In this document: piece after piece, positions 50,153 through 61,363 of the stretch
Layout: the number at the start of each line of letters is the position of its first letter
Position numbering within the stretch: the stretch's first letter is position 1
Source of the DNA: Artemia franciscana
Taxonomy: Eukaryota; Arthropoda; Branchiopoda; Anostraca; Artemiidae
Assembly (NCBI RefSeq): GCF_032884065.1
Contig: NC_088863.1
Span: 44,641,687 to 44,705,686 of the forward strand
DNA length: 64,000 nucleotides
Direction of reading: 5' to 3'
Notes under the pieces: model-generated
Told to the model about the DNA's origin: nothing
What the model saw: the letters and a program-made list of their open reading frames with translations, nothing else
Database searches by the model: none
Position numbers and translations under genes: made by a program

Positions 50153-53100
50153 ATGTTTAATTGTAAAATGACTGAAGAACCTACAATGGCAACAGCCGAG
50201 GAAGCTGCTCAAAGAGTCTATGCCAAAAAACTTGCTGCTGATAGAGAAAGTAAGAAAAGAAAGCGCGCCGAGGAATCACAAGAACAGCAAGAAAACAGGC
50301 TTGCGGCTGATAGAGAAAGTAAGAACAGAAAGTGTGCCGAGGAACTACCAGAGAAACGCGAAACCAGACTTGCTGCTAAAAGAGAAAGTGAAAAAAGAAG
50401 GCGTGCCGAGAAATCACAAGAACAGCAAGAAAATTTTCGCCTAGCATTCAGGTACAGCCCAGTCGATGGTTATAGCTTGAGTAGATCTGTTCAAATCGGG
50501 ACTATGTCTAAAATCTGTCCCTATTGTAAGGCCTTGAAATTTAATGGTGAAACTATGGGAATGTGTTGCGCCTCAGGAAAAGTTAAACTTCCTCTACTGG
50601 CTGCACCATCAGAGCCATTGAAGACTTTGCTTACTGGAACTACGTCAGAATCTAAGCGGTTTTTTTTACCACAGATCAGAAAATATAACTCATGTTTCCA
50701 AATGACGTCGTTTGGTGCCCAAATCGAAAATCTAGATCAATTTATGCCTACTTTCAAAGTAAAAGGGCAAATTTATCACAGAGCAGGGTCCCTACTACCA
50801 TTCTCAGGCGAGAATCATAGATTTTTATAATTGTACTTCACCAGTCATAGAAATTCTGATTTGAATGCACGTTGCGAAATTTCTCCCGACGTTGAAAGGA
50901 CAATCGTTTCCCAATTGCAACATCTTTTCCACGAAAATAATAATTTAGTGCGTGTGTTCAAAACAGCCATCGATTTGATGCCTACTGATACGCATAAAAT
51001 TATTATTTCCGCTGACAAAACGCCTCTTGGCCAACATGTGCGTAGATACAATGCTCCAACTATCGACGAAGTAGCAATCGTTATGGTCGGTGATCAGTTT
51101 TTACCTCGAGATATTATTCTTCATAAGCGAAACGCTCAGTTTGTAAGAATTGCTGAAACTCATCGATGCTACGATGCCCTACAATATCCTATCATTTTTT
51201 GGGATGGAGCCGACGGCTATCACTTTAATATTAAATTGATAAATCCAGCCACTAACAAAGAAATGAATAAGAAATGCAGTGCAATGCATTATTATTCTTA
51301 TAGACTAATGATTCGGCAGGATGAAGACAAATATATTTTAAAATGCCGTCAATTGTTTCACCAATACGTCGTTGATATGTATGCAAAAATTGAATCAGAA
51401 CGTTTGCTATTTATCCGTCTGAATCAGACCAAGCTCCGCTCTGAACAATACATTCATTTGCGAAATACAGTTGTAAATGACGGTAATACCACAAATGTTG
51501 GAAGATTAACGATTTTACCTTCGTCATATGCTGGCAGTCCCCGTCATATGCATGATTATGCTCAAGATGCTATTGCGTATGTTCGTCTCTATGGTCGTCC
51601 AGATTTATTTATTACATTTACATGTAATCAATTTTGGGACGAGATACAGCAGCTTTTACTTCAAGGACAATCGGCGGCTCATAGACATGACATTACGGCC
51701 CGTGTCTTCCGGCAAAAGTTGAAATCACTGATAAACTACATAGTAAAACTTGAAGTGTTTGGGTCAATGCGATGCTGGATGTACTCAGTGGAATGGCAAA
51801 AACTAGGATTGCCACACGCACATATACTAATCTGGCTACATTATAAAATTATTTCTAACGAAAGTGATGATGTTATTTCCGCTGAAATACCTGATGAAAA
51901 TGTCGATAAGGGGTTATATGATATTGTTGTAAAAAAATATGATACATGGACCTTGCGGTGCACTGAATGAAAATTCACCATGCATGGCCAAAGGAAGGTG
52001 CACAAAGCAATATTCTTGACTTTTAGTGCCCAGCACAATTACTGGCAATGATGGTTACCCACAATATAGAAGAAGATCTACTGAAGATGGCGGTAAAACA
52101 GCAATAATAAAGAAGCGTAACGGTACCACCATCGAAGTAGATAACCAGTGGGTTGTTCCATATTCCCCATTATTATAAAACATTTAATGAACACATAAAC
52201 GTTGAATACTGTAACTCCGTAAAGGCAATCAAATACATATGTAAATACGTCAACAAAGGCAGTGACATGGCAGTTTTTGGCTTGCAGTCCGAAATCAAAG
52301 ATATCGACGAAATCGTACAATATCAGGCTGGAAAATACATAAGCAGTAAAGAAGCTTTTTGGCGAATTCTTTCATTTCCGATACATGAACGTAGTCCAGC
52401 TGTTGTTCACTTAGCAGTTTATTTACAGAATGGTCAACGTGTTTATTTTTTGGAATCCAACGTGCAACAAAGAGCCCTGAATCCACCGCATACAAAGTTA
52501 AGTGCTTTCTTTTCGCTATGCAAAAATGATTCTTTTGCAAAAAAAACTACTGTATACTGAAGTGCCTTCGTTTTACACGGAGAATACTAAAAATAAAGTA
52601 TTTGAACGTCGAAAACAGGGTAAGTCAGTCGACGGCCAACCTACCGTCTTCAAAGATACCACGATAGGAAGACTCTACACCGTTCACCCCAATCAACATG
52701 AATGCTTCTTTCTACGCCTGCTTTTGGTGAATGTACCCGGTCCGACGTCCTTTGAGTATTTGAGAACTGTAAACGGTACTATACATGACACTTACCGTAA
52801 TGCATGCCAAGCTCTGAATTTATTGGAGAATGACCAACACTGGGATAACTGCATCAATGACGCGTGCGAAACGTCAACCCCAAGTCAAATTCGTGCATTG
52901 TTTGGCATCATTTTAACAACTTGCTCTCCATCAGCTCCTACGGAGTTATGGGTAAAATATAAATCGAAAATGTCCGAAGATATACTCCATCGAAAACGGT
53001 TAGAGACGTCAGATATGACTTTTGATTTTACATCAGAAATTTATAACTACACTTTAGTTATTATAGAAGATTTGTGCGTATTTATGGCAAACAAACCTCT

Positions 53101-54427
53101 TCAGGATTTGGGAATGCCTTCACCTAATCGTACCGCTGCTGTTTTGACATGTGTAGAACTGGATCGGGAACAAAGTTACAGTACGAGTGATCTATTGTCG
53201 TATGTACAAAATAACATTTCCAAGTTAACGTCGGAACAAAAAGACATTTATGATACGATAATGCATTGTGTCAATAACAACGTTGGAGAAATTTTCTTTT
53301 TGGATGTGCAAGGAGGTACTGGTAAAGCGTTTGTGATAAAACTGATTCTGACATCAATTCGATCAAAAAATGATATAGCGTTGGCAATTGCGTCGTCCGG
53401 AATAGCCGCAACATTGCTGCCTGGTGGAAAAACTGCTCATTCCGCGAAATTGCCTCTGAATTTGCATTCTACAGAAACTCCCACGTGCAATATTTCCAAA
53501 TCATCTGGGATGGGTAAAGTATTGCAGCAATACAAACTTATTATTTGGGACGAGTGCACAATGGCACACAAAAAATCACTCGAGGCTCTGGATCAATGTT
53601 TGAAAGATTTGCGAGGGAATTCGAAACCCTTTGGCAGCACATTAATATTGCTTGCGGGAGATTTCAGGCAAACATTACCTATAATACCTAGATCAACCCC
53701 TGCAGACGAAATGAATGCTTGCCTGAAAAATTCTAATTTATGGGCACACGTAAAAACATTAAAATTAACTAAAAATATGCGTGTCCGATTGCAAAACGAT
53801 GACTCTGGTCAAACATTTTCAGATCAATTGCTGGCAATTGGAAACGGAAAGCTCCCAGTAGACTCAATTTTAGGACGTAGACCAAGATTCGAGACCAGGC
53901 AGTCCTTTACAAGTCAGTCGACACAGTTTTGGAACTAAATGAGGTGGTTATTTATCTATCTGAATTTTTAAATTCCGTGAATTTTTCAGGGTTTCCACCA
54001 CACGTGCTACAACTAAAAATAGGCGTACCAATAATACTGTTAAGAAATATCAACCCACCAAAGCTTTGCAATGGCACGCGACTCATCGTAAAAAAAAACA
54101 ATGGAAAACGTAATAGAGGCCACAATCTTGACAGGGCCTTTTGAGGGTGAGGCTGTTCTTATTCCTCGCATTCCCATGATTCCAACGGATCTGCCTTTTC
54201 AATTTAAAAGATTGCAATTCCCAATTCGATTAGCATTTGCAATCACCATCAACAAAGCTCATGGTCAATCATTAGAAAAATGTGGCATAGATCTTAATAC
54301 TGATTGTTTTTCCCATGGACAATTGTACGTTGCATGTTCGAGGGTCGGTAAACCTGACAATCTATTTATATGCAGCGACAATTGGACAGCGAAGAATGTT
54401 GTATATTCGCAAGTTTTACGCAGTTAA
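50153..54427 (+). pseudogene. Helitron Rep-helicase (HUH nickase + PIF1-like helicase), multiply broken
   Basis: Start MFNCKMTEEP (50153; an alternative ATG at 50168). Order: three 23-residue charged repeats (RESKKRKRAEESQEQQ type); a zinc-like CPYCKALKFNGETMGMCC; the Helitron N domain; the HUH motif GLPHAHILIWL (His-Ala-His at 51815-51823); the catalytic tyrosine pair YICKYVNKGSD (52234-52248); helicase Walker A GGTGKAFV (53312); WDEC (53546); GDFRQTLPII (53657); motif V/VI blocks INKAHGQSLE and LYVACSRV; stop at 54425-54427. Lesions: in-frame TAA 50828-50830; frameshift at an A7 run 51931-51937; TGA 52017-52019; frameshift near 52176; frameshift at an A8 run 52539-52546; Walker A Thr changed to Ala; deletion plus frameshift around 53860-53935 removing the segment between helicase motifs; frameshift at an A9 run 54090-54098. 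The protein would nick and unwind DNA for rolling-circle transposition; this copy cannot encode it. Confidence 0.92.
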
Positions 54428-54454
54428 TTTGTATTGTATCTATCTATCTATCTA

Positions 54455-54780
54455 TCTATATAAAAACGAGTTGTGTGTATGCATGTTTGTTTGTTTTTAA
54501 AAAGAGCGTTTGCATATGACGTCATTATAAGTACACAAGGCTTTGTATATGCACAGAAAATGGGAAAGCCAAGAATGTTGTATATTCGCAAGTTTTACGT
54601 AGTTCAAAACGCATATATAAATCTATCTATATTCATAGGTGGTACACAGGGACACAACTACAATGGCGCGTAACTAATATGAAGCGTAACAACTTACGCG
54701 CGGGGGGGGGGCTTGGGGGGCTCGAAGCCCCCCCACAAACTAGGTGTTGGGGTGGCGCGAAACGCCATCCCAACAGCTAG
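54455..54780 (+). mobile_element. Short non-autonomous Helitron H7 (326 bp)
   Basis: Starts TCTATATAAAAACGAGTTGT within a (TCTA)n tract, after A. Contains one TGACGTCA, the last ~60 bases of a helicase frame (AAGAATGTTGTATATTCGC) and the family 3' hairpin ending CAGCTAG at 54780 before T. The 5' end differs from H2/H5 (AACGAGTTGTGTG instead of AATAAGTTGTC), so it belongs to a sister subfamily. Confidence 0.86.
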
Positions 54781-55640
54781 TTAACTATAAACTAACAGAT
54801 TCATCCCGGTTTTTCTGAATTCCTACTTTTGGCATAGAATCAGGAGACGAGTAAACCCTATGGATATATTCCACTGGATCTGAATCAGAATACACTGGAC
54901 GATTTACATTTTTGACAGCAAAATTACCGTGTATGCTCAATTAAACAACAAAAAAGGTCTTTAGGCGACATCATGACACCGAAGAAACTACATGAAAATA
55001 GGTATTTATTTCCCTCCTAGAAAAACCAAAACTGCGACTTTTGAAAGATATACTGAAGGGTATCCCTGGTGAACATATCAATCAAGCTTATAACGGAACT
55101 CCGTATAGCTGAAATTTAGCTGAAAACAAGGTTCAAATGCCAGAAGTATTAGGCAACAGACAAAGCAATATCGATCAATTGTGTGTGCATTGGCCAAGAG
55201 GGGGAAAAGGGAATAGTTCTCTCCAAGTGGGTGGAAGCTTCTTTGCACTTTTACTACCAACAATCGCAAGGCACATAAACCGTTACCTACAGTCGTCGAA
55301 GAAAAAAAAATGTCTAAGCTCTACACGTGGACTTCAATAGAGCTCAGTGTTTCACCGGTGGATCGCTTTGAGGAAAATCTTACCAATTTAATTACTGATG
55401 AGAGTATTGCCGATGACTTAGTCAAGGTAACGGATTTATTTATACCGTGAGCAAAGTAAAAGACTATTGACTTATCTCAAGGAAAGTCTCCAAACTAATG
55501 AGAAAACTAACTAAGTTGGATTGCACGGCAACATTTACAATGTTCTTGATCTGGTATCACGTTTTGTGACAAATTGCAAAAAGCATGGACCGTGCAACAT
55601 AACTTAATCAAACACTTCAAAAAAGAAGATAATCAGAGAG
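54781..55640 (+). mobile_element. Polinton-type copy 2, right piece
   Basis: Resumes where the middle piece stopped: TAACTATAAACTAACAGATT aligns with copy 1 from TAACTTTAGACAGACAAATA (3462). It continues through GTAAACCCTAT and ATTACCGTGTA to the small basic protein relic (PKLRLLKDILKG, then GGSFFALLLPTIA, 55023-55280). An open MSKLYTWTSIELSVSP frame follows (55311-55450), then LLTYLKES (55456). Stops occur in all long frames. It ends near 55640 in family R sequence. Confidence 0.66.
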
Positions 55641-55644
55641 TTCG

Positions 55645-56880
55645 TGATACCAAACAATATATAAGGAGCATCACAGCTAAATAGTAACCAATGCTCTAAT
55701 AAACAAAGTTTTGATAGCAATAGGTGTATCAAAAGAAAGAATTTTTATGCTGATACCAAATTTATAAAGTTCATTAAGTTTAATGTTACACAACAAATAT
55801 TAAGGGCATGAAAAATTGGCCCAGGTTTAGAAAAAGGGGGAAACACCCCTAAAACTTCAAGTGATCTTAATACAAATCACACCACCAGCTTCAGCATATC
55901 AGAAAATCAGGTTTGAAGCTCCTACATACAAAAAAGCGGAATTCAGTATTTTTTGCCAGAAGAAAGATAATGGATGCGTGTTTTTTTTTTTCCAGGGGTG
56001 ATCGTATCAAACCAGTGATTTTAGGAGATCGCGAGAGGGCTTTTTGATCGGAAATTGAAATCTAAATTGCCACTTATAAGTAGCCGAAAAGATTGGAGGG
56101 CAGCTAGCCCCTTCCCCCTTCCACACTTCCATTTTCCCTTAAAGTCTTCTGTTCAAAAATTTTGAAATATCCATTTTGTTCAGGATAGTTAAAAGGTACA
56201 ATGAATATGCCTTTGGCAGTTTTCTGCTTGGTACTTCTACTTCAGTGAAGATTTTCCGCGGAGAGGTAAGTTTCCAGGCGTTAGATTCCCTGGTGAAAAT
56301 TTACACTTGAGGAATCTGCAACAGTTTCTCTACGACATTCTTTTCATTTGTCTTACTTGATCTTTTCTGACTAATTTTAACATGTCAAAAATTTTTGGGC
56401 GAAATTTTTATCGGGATTGAGATTGTCTCAAGGGGTTTTCCATGGCGGGGGATGTCTGCGGGAGTAACTTTCCACTGGGGTGGGAGGATTTTCAGGAAAC
56501 ATTTTCTACGGAGGGGGGATGTTCAATACCATTTGAAAAAAAGATCAAAAATTTAAGTCTTTTTGAAACGAAAAGATGCATAGGAGATTTTTTCATTTGG
56601 AATTGTAACCAAAAAATTTCCTTGGGGGATTTTCAGCGAGGAATGATTAGTCCTGGGAGAGGGTATTTTACATGGGAGGAACTATAATTTGAGCAGTTTT
56701 CTTTGGGGGAGGGAATATTCCATGGAGGGAAGCTAGATATCTTGCCATTATTTGACAAACGATCAGAAATTGGAATAAAAAAATGTTTTTGCACAAAAAA
56801 GGTCATGCAGGGAAATTGTTCCCTGCATGAAGGGATTTAACCCCTCCTCAATACCTCGTTTTTTACGTTTGACCAGCGCA
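55645..56880 (+). repeat. Family R copy R17, forward, diverged
   Basis: Leader AAGGAGCATCACAGCTAAAT (terminal palindrome lost), then AATCACACCACCAGCTTCAG, the GGAGGGCAGCTAGCCCC block and a T/G-rich block with many GGGGATTTTC-like variants (56200-56760). Ends with CCCCTCCTCAATACCTCG. Confidence 0.62.
56803..56830. repeat. 11-bp-arm hairpin
   Basis: TCATGCAGGGA at 56803-56813 pairs perfectly with TCCCTGCATGA at 56820-56830 across a 6-base loop. Confidence 0.9.
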
Positions 56881-57439
56881 AACATTGTCCAGTATAAAAA
56901 AAAGGCAGTCTAAGCATCAGGACAAGTTTTCATTGAAAATGGCTGAAATTTAAAAGCATGTTTATGAGAATATTGGTAAGATATGTAGTACACTTAGGTA
57001 ACTATTAGGTAACATTTATTGGTAAGGCAAATAGTAAATTTACCCCGGAGACTATCAGCAGTTTCCGGGGTAAATGTACTAATTTGGGCTATCTACAGTG
57101 CAAATTTACCTGTAAAGTTGCACTAAAGATTGATAAACTTGAGGGGAGAAGAGCATCCAGCGTCACGTAATCTCATGTCTGTATTCTCTGCTCTGAAAAC
57201 AAATATATGACATTTTACAACAGGCACCTGAATCCATCCTCCCAATTGAGTATTTCTCATTGTATTGTTCAGTTTGATCATACCTTCACCAGAATTGTAC
57301 CCTGAAAATATGTACGGGGGGAGGAGTTAAAAAAAGAATTTTCGTTAAGGGAGCATGTCAAGGAGTTTTTAACCTGATATTTTAAGGCAGATTTACGAGG
57401 CTAAGAAACATTTTTAGTTTTTAAGAGAGATTTTGTTAC
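56881..57439. other. Linker between family R and LINE; contains a 12-bp-arm hairpin at 57038-57075
   Basis: ATTTACCCCGGA (57038-57049) is perfectly inverted at 57064-57075 around a 14-base loop. No gene recognised. Confidence 0.6.
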
Positions 57440-58371
57440 CATGAACGGTCAACACTTTTGTCGGACATTCTTGAACTGCTATCCGGCCTCAAAGAAAAGG
57501 AGCATTCGCCGCTATTTGCAGTACTTGACCTATCGGACGTTTCTTCTTTTCCAACAGACATCCTACAATAGTGGCCTCACGCCTCAACGAATACGCTCGG
57601 ATGCTTAATTTCCTGGTCGAAAAATTGGAACGATATTTGCAGAGTTGAAGCCCATTTATCTGGCCATTGAAGCCAGCTTGCTAATGCCCTTCTGCGCCTG
57701 TGGTGCTTCCAAGTATTCCTGACAAAGTTAACAAGCAAAACCCTACAGACAAGCGTGATTATGGGAAGCAACTTGGCTGTGCTGACAAGGTGAAGCATGT
57801 TACTAGTCGCCAAAATGGACTGATAGTCCGCAAGGTTGATGAAGATTCTGTAGTAGCGGCAGTGGCTGCAATACCTAACACTATGAAAATTTGGGATACG
57901 ATTATAATAACCGAGTACGCAGTTTTTATTAAAATGCACTCTGATTTTGATGTCTCTCATACCTGCGTGGTTGTTGAAGTTGTAATTTCTTCGACACGCT
58001 TTGGAAATTCAAGAGTTGTGAAGCTGAAGTTTAAGATAAATGATGAACTTGAAATGATGACCATTGAAGTTCGCAGTGAAGTTTACGAATATTGTTTATT
58101 TCGTGTCATTTGACCGCTCGAAAAATCCAAGCAGTGTCTGAACTGCCAAGGATTCAGACATTACGTTCAGAAATGTTCAAACCCAACCAAGTGTAGTAGA
58201 TGTGCGGGCGATCATAGTAATAAGGATAAATCGGTCCAAGCAAACACAAAATATGCAAACTGTGGAAAAACCCACAGGAGTAACAGCTTGATTTGTGTAG
58301 AAGTGGAAAAGCACTTTCCCGCTCAAGGCCAAAGAAATGATGTTATAATTAGGGCGCTAAAAAGTTTATGA
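57440..58371 (+). pseudogene. LINE ORF1, gag-like with CCHC zinc knuckle, broken
   Basis: A frame with stops from about 57440 (HPTIVASRLNEYARMLNF near 57560), then open 57700-58113 and, after TGA 58111-58113, open again to TGA at 58369-58371. The end part has a perfect CX2CX4HX4C knuckle CLNCQGFRHYVQKC (58135-58176). Two decayed knuckles follow: CSRCAGDH without its last Cys, and ANCGKTHRSNSLIC with the first Cys changed to Tyr. Gag-like ORF1 proteins of Jockey/I-type LINEs bind the element RNA. The product is dead. Confidence 0.7.
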
Positions 58372-58762
58372 TAGTTTTTTTTATCAGAAAATAAATGGTG
58401 CCCGTGAGAAACTAGAAATTCATTCAGTCTTTGGACTGTGAAGAACAAGTTTTGAATCCAATCGGATAATTTTTTGTGCTGGGAATATTGCGTAATAGAC
58501 TTCTTGTTTTAAATTAAATCCAGTTGATCGACTGTGATAAAATAGTTGTTAGACGGAATTGGATAATTAGAATTTGCTTCATGCGTTCGTTAGCACAACA
58601 TCTAATTAATTAATCTTACGTCACTCTGACGTGTAAGCTAGCCGGAGGTGATGCGGACATTGAATACTTGTTACAAACGAGTGAGATTTGTTTCTTGTAT
58701 TTTCGTATGAAGAAATTAGTAATTAAGAAAACAGTTTAATGCATCTTTATTTGTCATTTGTC
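58372..58762 (+). other. Spacer between two ORF1-type frames
   Basis: No gene recognised; may be the 5' untranslated region of the downstream LINE. Confidence 0.4.
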
Positions 58763-59400
58763 ATGGCTCTCTTGCAAGCTATGTTTGATAAGGCTACCAG
58801 AGAGTTAAAACAGCAGATAAAAGTTCTCTAGAGTGGAGACAACTTTATAGAAAGAAATTTCTGAGCTGAAAAAACATTATCGCTGAAAAAGACTCTTTAA
58901 TCAACGAACTTAGCCAGGCTGTTGAATTTCAGAATAAACAGTTTGAGCTTATTAATTAGCGCCAATTACACCTTGAGGCTCGGAAACGTATACACAATTT
59001 ATTACTGCATGGGTTACCAAAAGAAAAAAAAAGTGGATCACTGGAATTGAAAGTACGTACAGTGCTGAAGGATGAACTAGGCTTAGACGAAAAAGTGAAT
59101 ATCACAATGATATTTCGCCTGGAAGAAAAATTATCCAGTGTGTCCCAAAGAGGAAAGAAAGTATCATTCCCTCGAGCACTTTTTTCATGCAGTTCGGAAA
59201 AGATGGAAAATCTTAAAGATTCTGAGACTTATCAGTTTATTCGGCTTAAGCAATCTGGTGTTTCACTCCGTCTCGAGTGTAAGAACAACGATACTGATTG
59301 GTGGTCTGAGGTTTCCACAATCGACGAACGTGGTGTTTTTTCAAATGATCCATATTTTGCAGTTATCTTTTTTGACATTTTATTCGGACTAACTGTCTGA
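58763..59400 (+). pseudogene. LINE ORF1, coiled-coil/RRM type, broken
   Basis: MALLQAMFDKATRELKQQIK (ATG 58763) hits TAG after 22 codons. In another frame ELSQAVEFQNKQFELI (coiled-coil-like), TAG, then KRIHNLLLHGLPKEKKS and KVRTVLKDELGLDEKVNITM follow, open to TGA at 59398-59400. Coiled coil followed by 'NLLLHGLPE...L..ELGL...I...FRL' is the layout of L1/CR1-type ORF1 proteins with an RRM-like domain (family knowledge). It lies directly before the endonuclease frame, so it is the likely ORF1 partner. Confidence 0.62.
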
Positions 59401-59705
59401 ATAGAAAATGAGCTCTTGTACATATTGTACTTGCTTTTCATTTATAAGTATATCTAATTTAAAAAATATCACAGTTCAAATTCCTGGCGTATCTTTTATT
59501 CTTTAGTGTTGTCTTGCTCATCGCATTTCTACGTCACTGTTTAAGGCTACATGAAGCGGTACTGGTACTGGATCGATTCCTCAGATGTGGTAAGCATTTT
59601 CGATCTTGATTCTCCTTCCGGTGCTGGGGTAGAGGGCATTCCATCCTATTATCTAAATTTACTCGAAAGAATCTTCTGAATTTAGTTGAAATTTTAAATC
59701 GATCA
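59401..59705. other. Spacer between LINE ORF1 and ORF2
   Basis: No gene recognised. Confidence 0.4.
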
Positions 59706-61355
59706 GTGGGAAGTAACCCTAATGTTAGTAATTTTATGGTTGATAATGTGGTTAATACTAAGTATAAACTTAGGGTTCACGAAAAAGCTTCCAGACATTG
59801 TGACTGCCTCAGGACTCCGCACCTTAACACACAAGGTTTATCGTCATCATTTGATCAACTGAAACTCTTATTTGTGGATTGTTCTTATCCAGATATCATC
59901 GGTCTCCGCGAAACATTTGTCACAAAAATATTTGACGTAATACTTGAAATTCCAGGATATGTTTGCAAAAAGCGACCACGCATAACTATGAGCCAAGGTG
60001 TTTTTGCAATTTATATATTAAATACTTTGAATTATAAGGTACGTGAAAATCTGTCAAAAAATGTTAAAAGTATTTTTGAGTCTTTTTTCATTGATATCCC
60101 GGGAGGTGATAATTTTGGGGGAATTGTATAGACCACCGAGTGGTTGTTTGTTGTCTTTTCTTCAAGCGTTTAATGAAGTAATTGAGTCTATGCATCAGTA
60201 AACTTGTGAAATAATAATTATGGGCGATTTTGATATAAGCCTCCTAGAGAATAACGGCTCAGTTCCGGCTGATTTTCTTTCGACAATGCAGAAGCATTGT
60301 CTCTTACCCACGATCATGATTCCGACAAGAGTTACTGATAAGTCAGCTATTTTATTAGATAATATAGTTTCTTCTCTGGCTGCAAATGAAAGCACTGTTC
60401 TGATTAATGATATTTTAGACCATTTTCCAATAATTTGCGATTTGTTGATCCCAAATAAGCAAACTAAGCCTCTGATTACTACGGTTTCATCATTTAAACT
60501 GTCTGAGAAAAATCTTGCTCAGCTTAATAATAAACTCTTTCAGCAGTCTTGGGATTTTATTGATGAAAGTAAAGAATTAGATATAAATTTTAATAAATTT
60601 TATGATATTGTTAGACAAGCTTTTATTAATTCTTGTTCTAGAAATCCAAATAAAGTGCCACCAAAAAAATACCGACCGCTAAACCCATGGATGACAACTG
60701 GTCTTCTAAAATGCTCACAGCGAAAGATTACTTATGGAAGAAATATAAGAATTGTCCTTCCCCTGCTAACCTGCAACAATTTAAAAAATATAAAAACGTT
60801 CATAAATCACTGATTAGCAAGTCAAAAACCATGTATTATGCTTCGAAGTTTAGCGAAACCAGGAAAGATACGAGGAAAACCTTGGAAATTATTCATTCGG
60901 TGATTAGACTAGCTTCCTGTATTTACAATCTTCCTACTAAACTGGTTTGGAATGAAAATACAGTGGAAAATCCGATTTTAGTAAAAACAAATTCTTCCAC
61001 TTCTTTTTTTGCATCAGCTGATAGGAATTCAGTAGAGAGAATAGCATCACAATCTTCTTCTGCTAGGGATGATGAGCATCTAAAATATATGGGGCCTTCT
61101 TGCCTAAAGTCCGTCGTCCTTGAACCTGTGACAGAAATTGAAGTTGCTAGAATTTTTTTAGACTACAAGGCTCTTCTTCGTCTGGGCCTGATTATATCCC
61201 AACAAAAGCTATTAATCACGTTCTTTCGGCAATAATTGCTCCTTTAACTAAAAACTTATAAATATGTTGTTTGAGCAAGGTGCTTTTCCCAAATCCCTTA
61301 GAACAGCTAGGGTGGTAGCACTGTTCAAGGGTTGCAATAAAAGTGATCCATCTAA
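59706..61355 (+). pseudogene. LINE ORF2, endonuclease and start of reverse transcriptase (CR1/Jockey-like), broken
   Basis: Reads HLNTQGLSSSFDQLKLLF, YPDIIGLRET (catalytic Glu) and GYVCKKRPR to 60131, where the frame shifts (LYRPPSG in another frame). It is open again 60220-60813 with MGDFDISLL (GDFN changed to GDFD) and DILDHFPIICDL (usual SDH changed to LDH). A further frameshift near 60690-60810 leads to 60687-61235 (RKDTRKTLEIIHSVIR). Another near 61180 leads to the reverse transcriptase start (LRTARVVALFKG near 61300, then SDPSNYQP). The hAT-like element interrupts it here. Confidence 0.8.
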
Positions 61356-61363
61356 TTATCAAC
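61356..61363. repeat. Target-site duplication, left (TTATCAAC)
   Basis: Identical to 62927-62934; eight bases is the hAT-superfamily length. Confidence 0.85.

Larger units (their letters stand above)
50010..54454 (+). mobile_element. Autonomous-type Helitron H6, Rep-helicase broken
   Basis: Begins head to tail on the base after H5's CTAG with TATATATATATAAAAATAAG; the 5' TC is missing or shared. It carries the CRE-like leader and a full Rep-helicase gene in pieces, and loses its own 3' end at the insertion of H7 (54455). Confidence 0.88.

Noticed and set aside
57577-57960. 127-codon minus-strand frame
   Set aside because: Shadow of the LINE gag-like frame, whose zinc knuckle fixes the plus strand as coding.
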